A stretch of DNA of 64,000 nt. Source: Aspidapion aeneum. Lineage: Eukaryota > Arthropoda > Insecta > Coleoptera > Brentidae. The notes beneath the pieces are model-generated. The model was not told where the DNA came from. It was given only the letters and a program-made list of their open reading frames with translations, and did no database searches. This document shows positions 21,418 through 32,345 of this stretch, in pieces. Where the stretch lies: positions 27,480,602 through 27,544,601 of the forward strand of contig OY755039.1 in assembly GCA_963576565.1 (NCBI GenBank). Direction: 5' to 3'. A program made the translations under genes and the position numbers. Position 1 is the stretch's first letter. Each line of letters starts with the position of its first letter.

Positions 21418-24303
21418 CAAACAAATCTCCCACCTAAATCAGATTCCGTTGATTTTTCACTTTATTACCAGAACTGTCAGGGACTTAGAAGTAAAACTGG
21501 CAACCTCTTACTTTCAACGTATACATGCGACTATGATGTGATTTCATTCACTGAAACTTGGCTGGTTCCTGACATTTCTGATAGAGAGTTTATGAACACT
21601 AATTTTAACGTTTACCGCCTTGATAGAGATAGAAAGACAACAGGCCTGACAAGGGGTGGGGGTGTTCTTTTAGCGGTTAATAACATCTTGCAATCTTCTC
21701 AAGTTATTTTTCCTACATCAATAATTACACTGATTCCCAGGTTTGCGGACATTGTTGGAGTAAAAATCCATTTTCAGAAATCATTCATATATATTTTCAC
21801 AATATACATACAACCTCCGGTACGCCCCACGGATATAGAGAGTATTCTCGACTTTTTTATTGCACTTGATATTATTCCTAACAACAAAGTTATAATCCTC
21901 GGTGACTTTAATGTCCCGCAATATGCGAACTTTCTAGACTTCCAAAATAAACACCAATTTACTGACACTCTGGTAATTAAATTAAATGACTTTATGAGCA
22001 TATTTCAACTGACGCAGATGAACTTTCAGCGAAACTCGATAAATCGAATCCTTGACTTAGTTTTACAGAAAGATGTTAACCTAATATGCACAAGAGCAAC
22101 TGACGTACTGGTTCGTGAACATGACGACCATCCGGCTCTAAATGTTCACGTTACCGGACTGGCTGAAGAAACTAATCTGTCTAATATTAATTCACAAACA
22201 GTATACAACTTTCGAAAGGCTAATTTTCCAGCTTTATATCTGCAACTCTCGAACACAGACTGGGGTTTTTTGAATGACTTTGAGGATTTAGACCAAATGA
22301 GTCAGCAACTATACATATACATTTACGGTATTTTTGAAAAACTGGTTCCAAAATATTCAAAAAATGCCAAAAAGCGGCAGTTTCCTCCTTGGTTTACGCC
22401 AGATATCATTAAAAATATATATAAAAAAGAAAGGCTGCGAAAAGTAAATAAAGAAAATCCAAATCCTGACACCTACCGAGAATTTAGTCAATTAAGAGCA
22501 TATTTAAAACTAGAAATAAAAAAACTACACCTGGAATTCATACATACCGCTGAAAATAACATAAAGAGCGATCCCTCAAAATTCTGGTCTTTCATAAACA
22601 GCCAAAAAACAACGTCATCAATTCCTAGCGTAATGTACCACGATAACACTGAATATGACTCTATGCAATCCATTTCGCAGGGTTTTTCAGACTATTTTAA
22701 GAGCGTTTTTAACGACAACCCCGTACAACCTCCTCAGAATCACACGGCAAATAATAATTCCCCCTGTATTTGCATAACAGATTTCTCAAATACGGAAGTT
22801 GAAAATGCTCTTGGAAAGCTTAAACCTAAATTAACAGCGGGTCCAGACTCCATACCAAGTTTTATTATACGAGATTGCGCCTCCATTTTCGCGGTTCCCT
22901 TGTGTAAATTATATAACAAATGCCTCAGTGAGTCGAGAATACCCTCCTCGTGGAAGGTTAGCAAGGTGTGTCCCATTTTTAAATCTGACAATAAATCTTA
23001 TATTAAAAATTACAGACCTATAACTATAATTAACAACTTTTTGAAAGCCTTTGAATTTCTCTTGCATAAGTCTATCTACCCCTCTGTGAATAATATTTTA
23101 TCACCTAATCAACACGGCTTCATTAAAGGACGTTCTACTGTTACCAATCTTCTGTCTATAACACAAACCATTTCTCAAACAATTCACGCAGGTCAACAGC
23201 TCGACGTCATATATACAGATTTTTCTAAGGCGTTCGACAGACTTGACACCGGCGTGCTCTTAACAACCTTAAAAAATTTCGGTTTTAACATACCATTATT
23301 AAACCTAATAAAATCTTGCTTAAGCAACAGACGCCACCACGTGTATGTAAATGGTGTTAGGTCTGCCGAATACCTTGTCAGCTCCGGCGTACCACAGGGC
23401 TCTGTGCTGGGACCTCTTTTTTTCGACATCTTCATAGATGGTTTGGGAAGGGGCCTCGGTTCATCCAGCCTTTCATATGCTGACGATTTTAAAACATTCA
23501 GAGTAATAGGTGACGTCTCTGACTGTATAGCTCTTCAAAATGATCTAAATGCAATCCAGAATTGGTGCGTTCAAAACGGCCTACCTCTTAACATTGCTAA
23601 ATGCAAAGTAATGACGTACACAAATAAAACTACATATCTAACGTATGACTATGCTATAAATGGCCAAGTCCTGGAGAGGCCGGAAACCATACGCGACCTA
23701 GGAGTAATTTTTGACAAGAAACTATCATTCTCTTCTCATATTGAAGATATTACATCAGCTGCATCGAGAATGTACGGTTTCACTGTTCGCATCTCAAAAG
23801 AATTAACTAACATCTCAGCGCTCAAGAGTCTTTACTTTGCTTATATTAGATCAAAGCTCGAATATGCGTCTATTGTCTGGAATCCACATCAAATTAACCA
23901 AATAGAAGACCTCGAGAGAATTCAAAGGCGTTTCTTAAAATTTTTATCCTTTAAAGTAGATGGAACCTATCCCGCTCAAGGAATCCCTCAAAACCAACTT
24001 CTCGCCAGATTCGATATTCCATCTCTAAACAGCAGAAGACAGTACGCATCTCAGGCAACCTTACATAAAATTTTAAACAATCAAATAGACTGTGCAGACT
24101 TATTAGCCCAATTAAACTTCATAATCCCGCGCCAGGGATCGAGACAACTATCCACTTTCTATCTGGCAACGCCTAGACTAAATGTTTTAAAGTATTCACC
24201 GCTTTATACAATGTGCGACATTTGTAACAATACTCCAGCTATCGATATATTTAATACCAATTTAAAACAGCTCAGAAATACGCACTTGCAAAATAATGCC
24301 TAA
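21418..24303 (+). CDS. non-LTR ORF2: APE endonuclease and reverse transcriptase
   Basis: The frame is open for 961 codons from the codon after the ORF1 UAG to the TAA at 24301. It starts without an ATG: the conserved first endonuclease motif YYQNCQGLRSK lies at codons 16-26 and the codon at 21538 is GTG. The first in-frame ATG (21592) would remove the catalytic SFTETWL motif. The endonuclease continues with GGGVLL, VIILGDFNVP and HDDHPALNVHV. The RT has KLTAGPDSIPS, NYRPITII, QHGFIKGRS, YTDFSKAFD (motif A, from 23212), SGVPQGSVLGPLFF (motif B), SYADDF (motif C, from 23473) and LGVIFDKKLSF. The C-terminal ...KLEYASIVWNP.. and RIQRRFLKFL are typical of CR1/Jockey proteins. All catalytic residues are present. 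Expression most likely needs UAG readthrough. Confidence 0.92.
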   Translation, partial: QTNLPPKSDSVDFSLYYQNCQGLRSKTGNLLLSTYTCDYDVISFTETWLVPDISDREFMNTNFNVYRLDRDRKTTGLTRGGGVLLAVNNILQSSQVIFPTSIITLIPRFADIVGVKIHFQKSFIYIFTIYIQPPVRPTDIESILDFFIALDIIPNNKVIILGDFNVPQYANFLDFQNKHQFTDTLVIKLNDFMSIFQLTQMNFQRNSINRILDLVLQKDVNLICTRATDVLVREHDDHPALNVHVTGLAEETNLSNINSQTVYNFRKANFPALYLQLSNTDWGFLNDFEDLDQMSQQLYIYIYGIFEKLVPKYSKNAKKRQFPPWFTPDIIKNIYKKERLRKVNKENPNPDTYREFSQLRAYLKLEIKKLHLEFIHTAENNIKSDPSKFWSFINSQKTTSSIPSVMYHDNTEYDSMQSISQGFSDYFKSVFNDNPVQPPQNHTANNNSPCICITDFSNTEVENALGKLKPKLTAGPDSIPSFIIRDCASIFAVPLCKLYNKCLSESRIPSSWKVSKVCPIFKSDNKSYIKNYRPITIINNFLKAFEFLLHKSIYPSVNNILSPNQHGFIKGRSTVTNLLSITQTISQTIHAGQQLDVIYTDFSKAFDRLDTGVLLTTLKNFGFNIPLLNLIKSCLSNRRHHVYVNGVRSAEYLVSSGVPQGSVLGPLFFDIFIDGLGRGLGSSSLSYADDFKTFRVIGDVSDCIALQNDLNAIQNWCVQNGLPLNIAKCKVMTYTNKTTYLTYDYAINGQVLERPETIRDLGVIFDKKLSFSSHIEDITSAASRMYGFTVRISKELTNISALKSLYFAYIRSKLEYASIVWNPHQINQIEDLERIQRRFLKFLSFKVDGTYPAQGIPQNQLLARFDIPSLNSRRQYASQATLHKILNNQIDCADLLAQLNFIIPRQGSRQLSTFYLATPRLNVLKYSPLYTMCDICNNTPAIDIFNTNLKQLRNTHLQNNA

Positions 24304-24462
24304 AAGTCCAACCTATTCTTGTACATCTAATTAATGCTTAAGACTACCTTTACTTGTATGCTACTTTTATTGTATATTTATGTAACTCTCATTTATTCCT
24401 GTCATTGTAATTGGGTTCGCCCGTAATGATATGGTAAATAAAAATAAAAAAATAAAAAATAA
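24304..24462 (+). other. 3' region of the non-LTR element
   Basis: A short untranslated region with GGGTTCGCCCGTAATGATAT just before an A-rich tail of repeated TAAAAA-like units. The tail probably serves as the priming end in target-primed reverse transcription; this role is inferred from related elements. Confidence 0.7.
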
Positions 24463-24970
24463 AAATGGCACTACAGATTTCCGCAAAATTTCAGTGAACT
24501 ATTCTCAGACACCATCCCGATATTCCACCAAAGGTTTGTAAGGAAGCAACATGATTAAAAGGTTAAAATCTTCAAGATTTAGCATTCCTTATTTTGAATT
24601 AAAATTACCCGCCATGTACCACATGCCAACTGGTATATTTGACATGTATTTGACTTTATCATCTGTGATTGTCACATTTGCTTCTGCTTTAAACTTAATT
24701 TTTGTGTGAGCTAATGAAGCGGCTATGAAAAATTAAGGATTACTATACATTAAAAAAAAATTGTTCTGCCAGAATAAAGTAAAAACAATCTCAAAAATGA
24801 CTTTATTTAAAAAAAAATCAAATATTCATGAACCGTCATTTCAACTTCAATTTTTTAAAGACAATCAGCTGTGTCGTAACGTGACCATCAAAAAAAAAAT
24901 CAGCCCCGGATGTGACGTCAAGAAAGTGGAGGATCGTGGCCCGTCCGTTTTGATAGCCCTGAGTTAATAA

Positions 24971-25416
24971 AGTTAGCTTGCATAAAGTTTAAACTTGATA
25001 TACACATTAATACACAAACAAAAATTTCAAATTCTGTGATTTTCTCTTTAACACTTCAACCCTTTATAAGTTTTCGCATTTTCCTTGACTACATAAACGG
25101 CTGGCAGCTTTTACGATGAAAACAATAGCTACAGCCATGCCTAATCGAACGATACTTTAAAAACATATAAATTAATAGTTATTTAAACAACAGGGTTTGA
25201 AAACGACTCTTTCCACACCTTAACAGAGACCAGAAAAATCAAATTTCAATTTAACTAGTGTTTATTAATAATATGTATAATATTTTATTAACGGATGACC
25301 AAAGGAAACTAATTAATACCTAATATTTATAGCAACATTCGAGCATTGCTTCAAGCTTACGCCGGGAAAAGCAGTTTTATTTTTCACCTTGTTTTCAGTA
25401 ATAGACAATATTTTTG
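24971..25416. other. unassigned stretch
   Basis: No recognised feature between MITE copy A and the recombinase relic. Confidence 0.25.
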
Positions 25417-26344
25417 TTATCGTGTTTTCAGTGGAGTTTTTGAGCGTGAATCGTGGTTTGCTTGTTCTGTTGCAAATGGACAATGCTTGATCTGGTTCTG
25501 TGACGACAAATGAGCAGAAGACACTAAAGACTCTATTTTTATCAAAACTTCGATTTTATTTTTCAGAGAGGCAAGGAGATCTGAGCCAGAATTGACTAAA
25601 ATTGTGGCTGATGAACGGCGAAAACATTGTCCCGTGAAACTTTCTGGATTCTCTAGCAACAAAAACTTGGCGATTTCTCTAACCATGTTTCCAATTTCGT
25701 TAACGCCAATGTTTTGTCTTAAACATTATCGGTTTTGATGGTTCAAAAAAAACCTGCCTGTCTTCAGATCGGGAGAACGAAGAACACAGTACTTCTTCTT
25801 GGTACCTTTGTGTTTGTATTCTCCAGTTTAATCAGCATAGCACTGCCAAAATCTTTCGTGTCTTCTATTTTGAGATAACATAATTTCTCTCTTCGATATG
25901 CCCCAGACAAGCCAACTGCAACCACCGCCTTGATAAGTAAATACTTGTCGTCTAATGCTTTCGTCAAAAACCGGCCAAAATTCTTTGGAACGTAGTTTTA
26001 GGATTTTGGTTCATTAGAGCTTGCAACTTTTTATAACTTCCAAAATCTATGTTGTGATTGGCACTTAACGTTGACTTGCGATCGAAAAAATCGTCCACAA
26101 TGTTGAATATGTATATTACTCAGACAGTTCTTCAAAATATACCGTTAGTGCGTTTTCTGAGAAAGTTTTTGGCTACTCTCCATTCCATAAATCGGCTACA
26201 CTCAGATTCATACCTGCTTTTGGATTTTGCGGGTAGTAGTGCCGAACATATTTCGCTTCCTTTCTGTAAAATTTCCTCAGAATCCGACATTTTTACACCA
26301 AAACTTTGAAAATTCAACAATTTTTTGAAGTATCTAATCAACAA
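25417..26344 (-). pseudogene. Crypton-like tyrosine recombinase relic
   Basis: Read on the minus strand, three pieces follow family order. 26300-26180: LLPAKSKSRYESECSRFMEW (N-terminal helical domain). 25967-25800: VVAVGLSGAYRREKLCYLKI then ED (first catalytic Arg box). 25700-25560: VREIAKFLLLENPESFTG then QCFRRSSATILVNSGSDLLA, corresponding to the second box, normally TGHxFRRSSAT. The catalytic His is Gln here. The RHGGW...GY segment that carries the nucleophilic Tyr in relatives is missing: SLLASL-like sequence runs straight into KNKIEVLIKI. Frameshifts occur near 25760 and 26000-26130. Crypton proteins in insects integrate by tyrosine-recombinase chemistry; this copy cannot. Confidence 0.65.
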
Positions 26345-27350
26345 AACAAAGGTTGCTATGGCACATCACAATGACGGGAGACCCCTAAAGCGTATGTAAA
26401 ACTTTGAGCGCACGGCGTGCGCAGAATGCCGTTTTCAGATTGTATTCTCCGTGCGCAAAACCCCCTTTTTATAGACAGTCGTTGAAAAAATATTAAATTA
26501 TTGATTCTTTATCTATGTCCAAAAGGAAAAGGGGAATATTTGAATGAATTGTTACTACACCGGCTGTTTCTTTTTAAAGGTAACAGAGGCGGGTATTTAT
26601 CATAAATTTTTGAAAAAATCCTCGGACACGTCGGGGATAAACTTTACCTCTATATTTTGAATAGGGAAAGTGGGTCAAGTGGATCTTGAGATATTTCCTT
26701 CAAATTTAACATAAACACAACATAAAAGTCAAAATTCAAAATTTTTCTGATTTAGTTTTTATTTTATTAGTCAATGGTAAATTTGAAGACAAATAAATAT
26801 ATCTTAAAACTAATCGATAGATTTTTGAAATTTTTAGTGCTTGTATTGTAAAGATATTCCAGAGAATTTCAAAATAAGGTATCATGAGACCCACTGTTCC
26901 TATTTAAAATGTAAATTATTAGGCGCGGATCTACGGGAGAATAAAAATGGGAAATTCCGCCCCCCCCCCAAATCTTAAACGATATTTAGTTTGGACACAC
27001 CGAATACACCTCCTGGTTACTATAAAAATAATTTTATGCAATATTTGTTATGATATTTCCCACCCCCAAATAAAGTTCCTAGATATTATACGAGATGTCA
27101 TCGAAATGGGGTAAAAGTTTCAGAAAAATATAGTACTCCTTAATTAGATAAAAAAATGTCCAAGTTTCAACCTAAAGTAAACTTAACTAAACTTACTTAA
27201 CTTCATTAATATGCATCTTCCAATCCATGTTTATAGGAATTTTTTAAATTAATTTGATATAACAATATCTTACCTCATTTCTATGACACCCTCTATGTTT
27301 AAAGATTGGGTAAAAATTACCATTCTACAAAACCCTCTTATACTCGTATA
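26345..27350. other. unassigned stretch
   Basis: No recognised gene. 26923-26970 contains GGCGCGGATCTACGGG followed shortly by a run of ten C, reminiscent of the G/C runs just inside hAT MITE ends, but no partner end was found. Confidence 0.25.
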
Positions 27351-28339
27351 AGGCCAACAAAAAAATATAGGCCACGACCCTGAAAAAATCAGCTGTTCTC
27401 GGGGGCTGACTTTTACATTGGGTCTTATGGGAGGTCAGAGGTTTTTTTATGATATTTTCAAAATGGCAGTACAGATTTCCGCGAAATTTTAGTGAACTAT
27501 TCTCAGACACCATCCTGATACTGTACCAAACTTTTGTAAGGATGTTGTAAGGATGCAGGATGATTAAAAGGTTAAAATCTTCAAGATTTAGCATTCCTTA
27601 TTTCAAATTCAAATTACCCGCCATGTACCGCATGCCCAAGGTCTTTTAATTTTTACACTGGTTGCCTACAGAATTTGACCCGTCTTGTGCATTTAACTGG
27701 ACGACTGTAGCTGTTACATAAAAAAATGGTTTAAGGCAACCAGTGATGTAGATTTTTTAATCAGGATTACAGATGGCCAGTCAAATGTTATATTTGACAT
27801 GTATTTGACTTTGTCATCAGTGTTTGTCATGGCATTTGTTTATTTGTTTGTATTGCAAAACTTTTTCGATTTTTTACAATAAAGGTCATTTAGAAAACAA
27901 AATTACACTACAAAAAAATCATTTTTTGATGTTGTAATTTTTGTAAACACATGTAAATAGCTATATTAAGTTTTAAAAGTTTGCCGAGTGCCGAAGATAA
28001 ACAAATAGATGGAGGTAATCCTGTTACTTTCTTAGCAGAAATGAACACATTCGCTTCTGCTTTAAATTTAATTTTTGTGTGAGTTAATAAAGCGGCTCTG
28101 AAATATTAAGGATCACTATACATTAAAAAAAAATGTTCTGCAAGGATATAGTAAAAACAATTTCAAAACGGCCTTTATTTAAAAAAAATCAAATATTCAT
28201 GAACCGTCATTTCAACTTCAATATTTTAAAGACAATCAGCTGTGTCGTGACAGGACCATCAAAAAAAAAATCAGCCTTCGATGTGACGATGACGTCAACA
28301 AAGTGGAGGATCGCGGCCCGTCCGTTTAGATAGCCCTGA
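27351..28339 (+). mobile_element. hAT-like MITE, copy B (uninterrupted)
   Basis: A 989-bp unit homologous to 19951-20064 plus 24467-24962. Near-8-bp flanking duplication: CTCGTATA before it and ATCGTATA after it (seven of eight). The terminal inverted repeats are degenerate; the inner block GGCC(A/G)CGA(C/T)CCT is best kept. It has two internal segments (about 27640-27780 and 27830-28050) absent from copy A, the first containing TTTACACTGGTTGCCTACAG and an inverted AGGCAACCAGTG. No transposase coding remains. Confidence 0.65.
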
Positions 28340-29940
28340 ATCGTATACTATTATCTCTGTTCACAGTGTAAAAACTCAAATATTTTATTATTTTGTTTAC
28401 TTAATGTTACTATAATATAAACTTCCTTGTCATTTTAGAAGCTGTTTTCTTAGAACTCCGTTTTCATTTAAAAACAAATTTTCTTATTTACTTTTATGTT
28501 TCCACCTCAGTTTTCATGAAGCCCTTGTTGCTGGAACGTCAGGTGCATTTTTCGCTTGCAGCTTACCAAAAATTCCCATCGCTATTCTATTTCGCGGCAC
28601 AGCTACACAGCTTCTTTTCACTTATCTAAATTGATTTAGGGCAGATAAACAGAAACAAGTAACACTGAACAAAACAGTGTCAATGAAGTCTACAACTAGA
28701 GCATTGTGAATTTTATTTTTATTTAAAAAGACTGATCTTAAGTTGCGTGTATGTTTTGTTTTTTTTTTTACCCAACTGCAGCACGGAGAAAGGAAGGGTA
28801 ATGTTTTTCGATTGTTGTATGTAAGTAAATATGTATGTTTGTGTCACGCTAGAGGCTAAATGGCTGAACCGATTTTGACAAAAAAGGTGTCGTGGAATTT
28901 ACTGATCCCCAAGGTGCTATAGGCTATATTTTAATAAACTACACGGTCTTCAGACGCCATTTTGTCACATGATGTAGGCTTTAAGGCATTCGAATTATCT
29001 AAATTACAGGCGATTTTAATGAAATTCCTTTGATCATTTATTGCAAATGTCCTCTAATTTGATGTCATTAAATTTTAGTCCTCCCTGCTCCCACCCATCT
29101 CCCCTCCTGTCATTCCCCTCCATCCTCTTCAAAGACCATATTCGCATAATTTTATGAAATATAGGTCGATTTCAAAAAAATTTTCTGCACACGCTTTATG
29201 GTTTTTTTTCCAACACCATTTTACTAGTTCTCCCTCCCTCTCCCTATAGTTGTAGCTATAACTTTCACAAATATAGAGCGATTTCGAAAATTCTTTCTGC
29301 ACACGCTTTAAGATTTTTTTTAAACACCATTTTACTAGTTCTCACCTCCCTCTCCCCTTCACTGCTTTCACTCAATGTTTGTGGAAACGTACCTGTCTAC
29401 CCGTTGGCCACAGTTCAAGTTTGACACAAATGCGTGATTTAGGTAATAATTAAGCACATATTTCCGTAATCCATAGATCTTTATTAATTAATTCCTCTCT
29501 GGTTTTTCTTAAAGGTCTATGGAATATTTTATGCGTAACTAATAAATTTCTAGAAAAACTATAATTTATAGAACGACAAACACATTTTATCATCAAATTC
29601 ATCAAACTAAGCAGGAGCTAAATCAATGATAAAATAAATAAATGGTTAAACCTAGAAGTAGTTTTTTTGTACTTTATTCATTTTAAATAACAATGAGATT
29701 GACAATTATTGTAGCTGCTAGGGTCGAAAGATGGAGATTTTTTTTGTTTCCCCTTAATGTTTGTTTTTTCTAAATAATTTTAATTAATTTTTAATAACTG
29801 TTAGATTTTTTTTATATATATATTTTTTTAATTTTAATAATTATTTTTCTATATCAAGTTTTTCATTAGAATGTTTATTTTAAATAATTATTATTTTCGT
29901 GAACAAATCAATCAATTGAGTTTTTGCTGTGATTAACTAT
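28340..29940. other. mostly unassigned; HINE-like core phrase and a short tandem repeat
   Basis: 28790-28905 contains CTAAATGGCTGAACCGATTTTGAC preceded by TATGTATGTTTGTGTCACGCT. It resembles the 'CCGATTTTNATGAAAT' core common in microsatellite-bearing insect repeats but is not a copy of the HINE here. Two units of about 110 bases lie at 29170-29390 (CTGCACACGCTTTA, then AACACCATTTTACTAGTTCT). The rest is featureless. Confidence 0.35.
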
Positions 29941-29942
29941 TT

Positions 29943-31610
29943 TACTACTACTACTACTATGTCGGTTTAGAACGTTTTTCTACGTTGTCCGACGCCTATT
30001 CTCCACCTCTTTCGATCCTGACAGTCATCTTCTGTCAGATTTTTTTGACTCATTGATCTTTGGATTGACTGTTGGCATTCTAGTTTAGGACGCCCTCTTT
30101 TTCTGCGCCCTATTGGTTGCCATTCTAGGACCTGCTTTGGTAATCTTTCGTCGTACATCCGTTGTACATGGCCGTACCATATCAGTTGCCTTTTAGTGAT
30201 GTCATCCGTTATGCTTCCCTCGATTCCCATTCTTTATTTTATAATCTCATTTCCTATGTGATCTATTCTAGATATTCTCATTGATCTTCTTATTGCATCC
30301 ATTTCGACACTTTCCATTTTTGTTTTGTATTTTTCTGTTACGCGACAAGTCTCTATTCCATAGAACAGCGTGCTTTTCACCATTGTTTCATATATGTTAA
30401 ATTTTACATTCTTTTTTATTTCTCTGCTCCATAAAATACTGTTGACATCCAATAACCTTTTTTGCTTTTACTATTCTTTTTTCCAATTCTTTACAGTCTG
30501 TTCCTGTCTTATCAAAGGTGACACCCAAGTATACATACTCATTGCATGGAGATATTGTTTGTCCATTTTCTAGTACTAACTCACTGGATTCGTTTCCAAT
30601 ACATAAGTACTGTGTCTTGTCCACGTTCACTGTTAATCCCTACTTTTGGTATTCTTCTGTTAACTTTCTTATCATATACTCTATGTCTTCTTTATCATTA
30701 GCCACAATTACTTGGTCGTCAGCAAACTGTAGCGTGTATATGGTAAATCGGTCGTTAAGTTATATTCCCATGCCGTGCACTTTACGTTTCCAGTTTTTTA
30801 GAGCTACTGCGATATATATTTTAAAAAGAGTTGGAGAGATACAACATCCCTGTCTTCAGCCTTTTGTTACCAGGAATTCTTTTGAAAGTCGATTTCCAAT
30901 TTTCATTTTAGATTTTGACCCTTTGTATAGTTCTTTTAACACTGTCCATAATTTTTCTACTGGAACGGTATCATATGCTTTTTGTAGGTCCACAAAGGTA
31001 ACATAAGTCTCTATATTTTTGGCGCTCCTTTTCTCAATAACTTGTTTAAGACAAAAAACATTATCACTACAAGATCTGCCTGCACGAAACCCACTTTGCT
31101 CTTCTTCTTCTTGTTCATGAAAATCATTCTCTATTAGATCTCTAAGAATCCTACCGTACAATCTACCCAGAGTACTGGTTACTGAAATTCCTCTGTAATT
31201 GTCGCAATCCAGCTTGTTTCCTTTATAATGTATTGAGGATATAAATGCAATTTTCCAATCATTAGGTACTTGGTGTCCGTTTATGCATTGATTGACAATA
31301 TATGTGAGATTTTCGAGTAGTTTCTCTGATCCATATTTGAGCATTTCAGCATATATTCCCCCAGGTCCGCTAGCTTTTCCGGATTTAAACTTTTTAATTT
31401 TATTCTTTATCATTTCTTTTTTGATGATTACTTCCTCTCAATGTACTTCTATGTCTCTCCTCGGAGAGGCTGCCATATAGTCGGGTCTCGTCTCCTGAAG
31501 CAGTCCCTTGTAGTGTTCTGTCCATTGTTCTGGTTTGATTATCTGAATGTTTACTTTTTCTTTTGTTGGTTTTTTACTGTAGAAATGAATTTCCAAACTT
31601 ATACTATTTT
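29943..31610 (-). pseudogene. RTE-like non-LTR reverse transcriptase relic, copy 2
   Basis: Longer than the copy at 12437-13640. Read on the minus strand: IIKPEQWTEHYKGLLQE near 31550; GKASGPGGIYAEMLKYGSE; CDNYRGISVTSTLGRLYGRI; QSGFRAGRSCSDNVFCLKQV; FVDLQKAYDTVPVEKLW (motif A); a stop-broken motif C LQFADDQVIV near 30720; LTVNVDKTQYLCIGN; YVYLGVTFDKTG; and the tail RLPKQVLEWQPIGRRKRGRP. Several frameshifts and stops break it. It is 5'-truncated near 31610, so the endonuclease is missing. The 3' end is a (TAG)n run, seen as ACTACTACTACTACT at 29943-29957, typical of RTE-group tails. Confidence 0.85.
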
Positions 31611-32244
31611 ACTACATGTTCTTTTTTCTTATTTTTATATTCTACATGTTCTTTTTTCTTATTTTTAGCAATCATTTAAACAATTAAATGAATTTATTTG
31701 TCCTACCCCAAAATAGAAATATTTCTCCAAACTTTACTCGCAAATGCTTAATAATAAGACTTTTAACATTTTTAGAATCAGGAAGATAAATATTATTTAA
31801 GATTATATTATTCCTTCTTTAAGATTCTCATTTGGATAATATAAGGGAGCTCTATCATAACTTACGAGAATCAATAAAATAAACAACTCAATTTTCTAAA
31901 TAGAATCATTTGTCCTTATAAAAACTTCCTTTCCCCTTTCTAAGCTCCCATGTGGTTTATTAGAAAACAGTTTTTCCGCCCTTACACACATGACTCAAGC
32001 ACCATCCAGCAATTGACAGTCTCTGATTGTGACAGATAGAGGCTTATATGGGATTTATTGTATGAGGGGTCCACCACAAATCAGCCCCGGTCCTTTAGCT
32101 TAACGTTGGGGTAAACTGCATGATACATTTCAATCGCAAATAGAAACTTATTAATATTGGGGTAAGAAAATCTTAGGTGTAAGGTAGGGGATACCACAGA
32201 AATTACTCTCTTTAACCACAAAATCATGGCTACCGACAGCTTAA
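31611..32244. other. unassigned stretch
   Basis: No recognised feature. 31620-31670 repeats CTACATGTTCTTTTTTCTTA twice at about 30-base spacing. Confidence 0.25.
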
Positions 32245-32345
32245 CAGTTTTTAAGGCTGATGTATCATGGCTTCACTTAAAGTGTGCTAATAGGCTAGCT
32301 GGAAGGTATCAGATCCGTCATGGATCCATTTATTTTAATATTTTT
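32245..32345 (+). repeat. family R, 3' end fragment
   Basis: Contains TTCACTT(A/G)AAGTGTGCTAAT followed by AGGCTAGCT.GGAAGGTATC and CCATTTATTTTA, matching the ends of the copies at 35165-35520, 40563-40770 and 61224-61715. Confidence 0.65.

Larger units (their letters stand above)
20065..24462 (+). mobile_element. full-length APE-type non-LTR retrotransposon (CR1/Jockey group)
   Basis: The boundaries come from comparison with MITE copy B, which reads TTTTCAAAATGGCAGTACAG without interruption. Here the break falls after TTTTCAAAAT at 20064 and sequence resumes with GGCACTACAG at 24467. The element has a 225-base 5' leader beginning ACTATATATA, two long frames, and a 160-base 3' region ending in an A-rich tail of TAAATAAAAATAAA type. 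The target duplication is at most four or five bases (AAAT/AAAAT) and merges with the tail. Open frames throughout and a complete 5' end indicate a young insertion that might still be active. Confidence 0.88.
19951..24962 (+). mobile_element. hAT-like MITE, copy A, split by a non-LTR retrotransposon
   Basis: 19951-20064 plus 24467-24962 together match the unit at 27351-28339. Shared phrases include GCCACGACCCTGAAAAAATC, GGTCTTATGGGAGGTCAGAG, CAGATTTCCGC, GAACTATTCTCAGACACCAT and CAATCAGCTGTGTCGT. The ends are imperfect inverted repeats sharing GGCC(A/G)CGA(C/T)CCT. The flanks GTTAATCA (19943-19950) and GTTAATAA (24963-24970) match at seven of eight positions, consistent with an 8-bp hAT-type duplication. 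Removing the 4.4-kb retrotransposon leaves about 610 bases. Compared with copy B, two internal stretches are missing. Confidence 0.65.

Noticed and set aside
21538..21592. An initiator methionine for ORF2 at 21538
   Set aside because: The codon at 21538 is GTG within an open frame that extends back to the ORF1 stop. Conserved endonuclease residues lie upstream, so it is not the true start.
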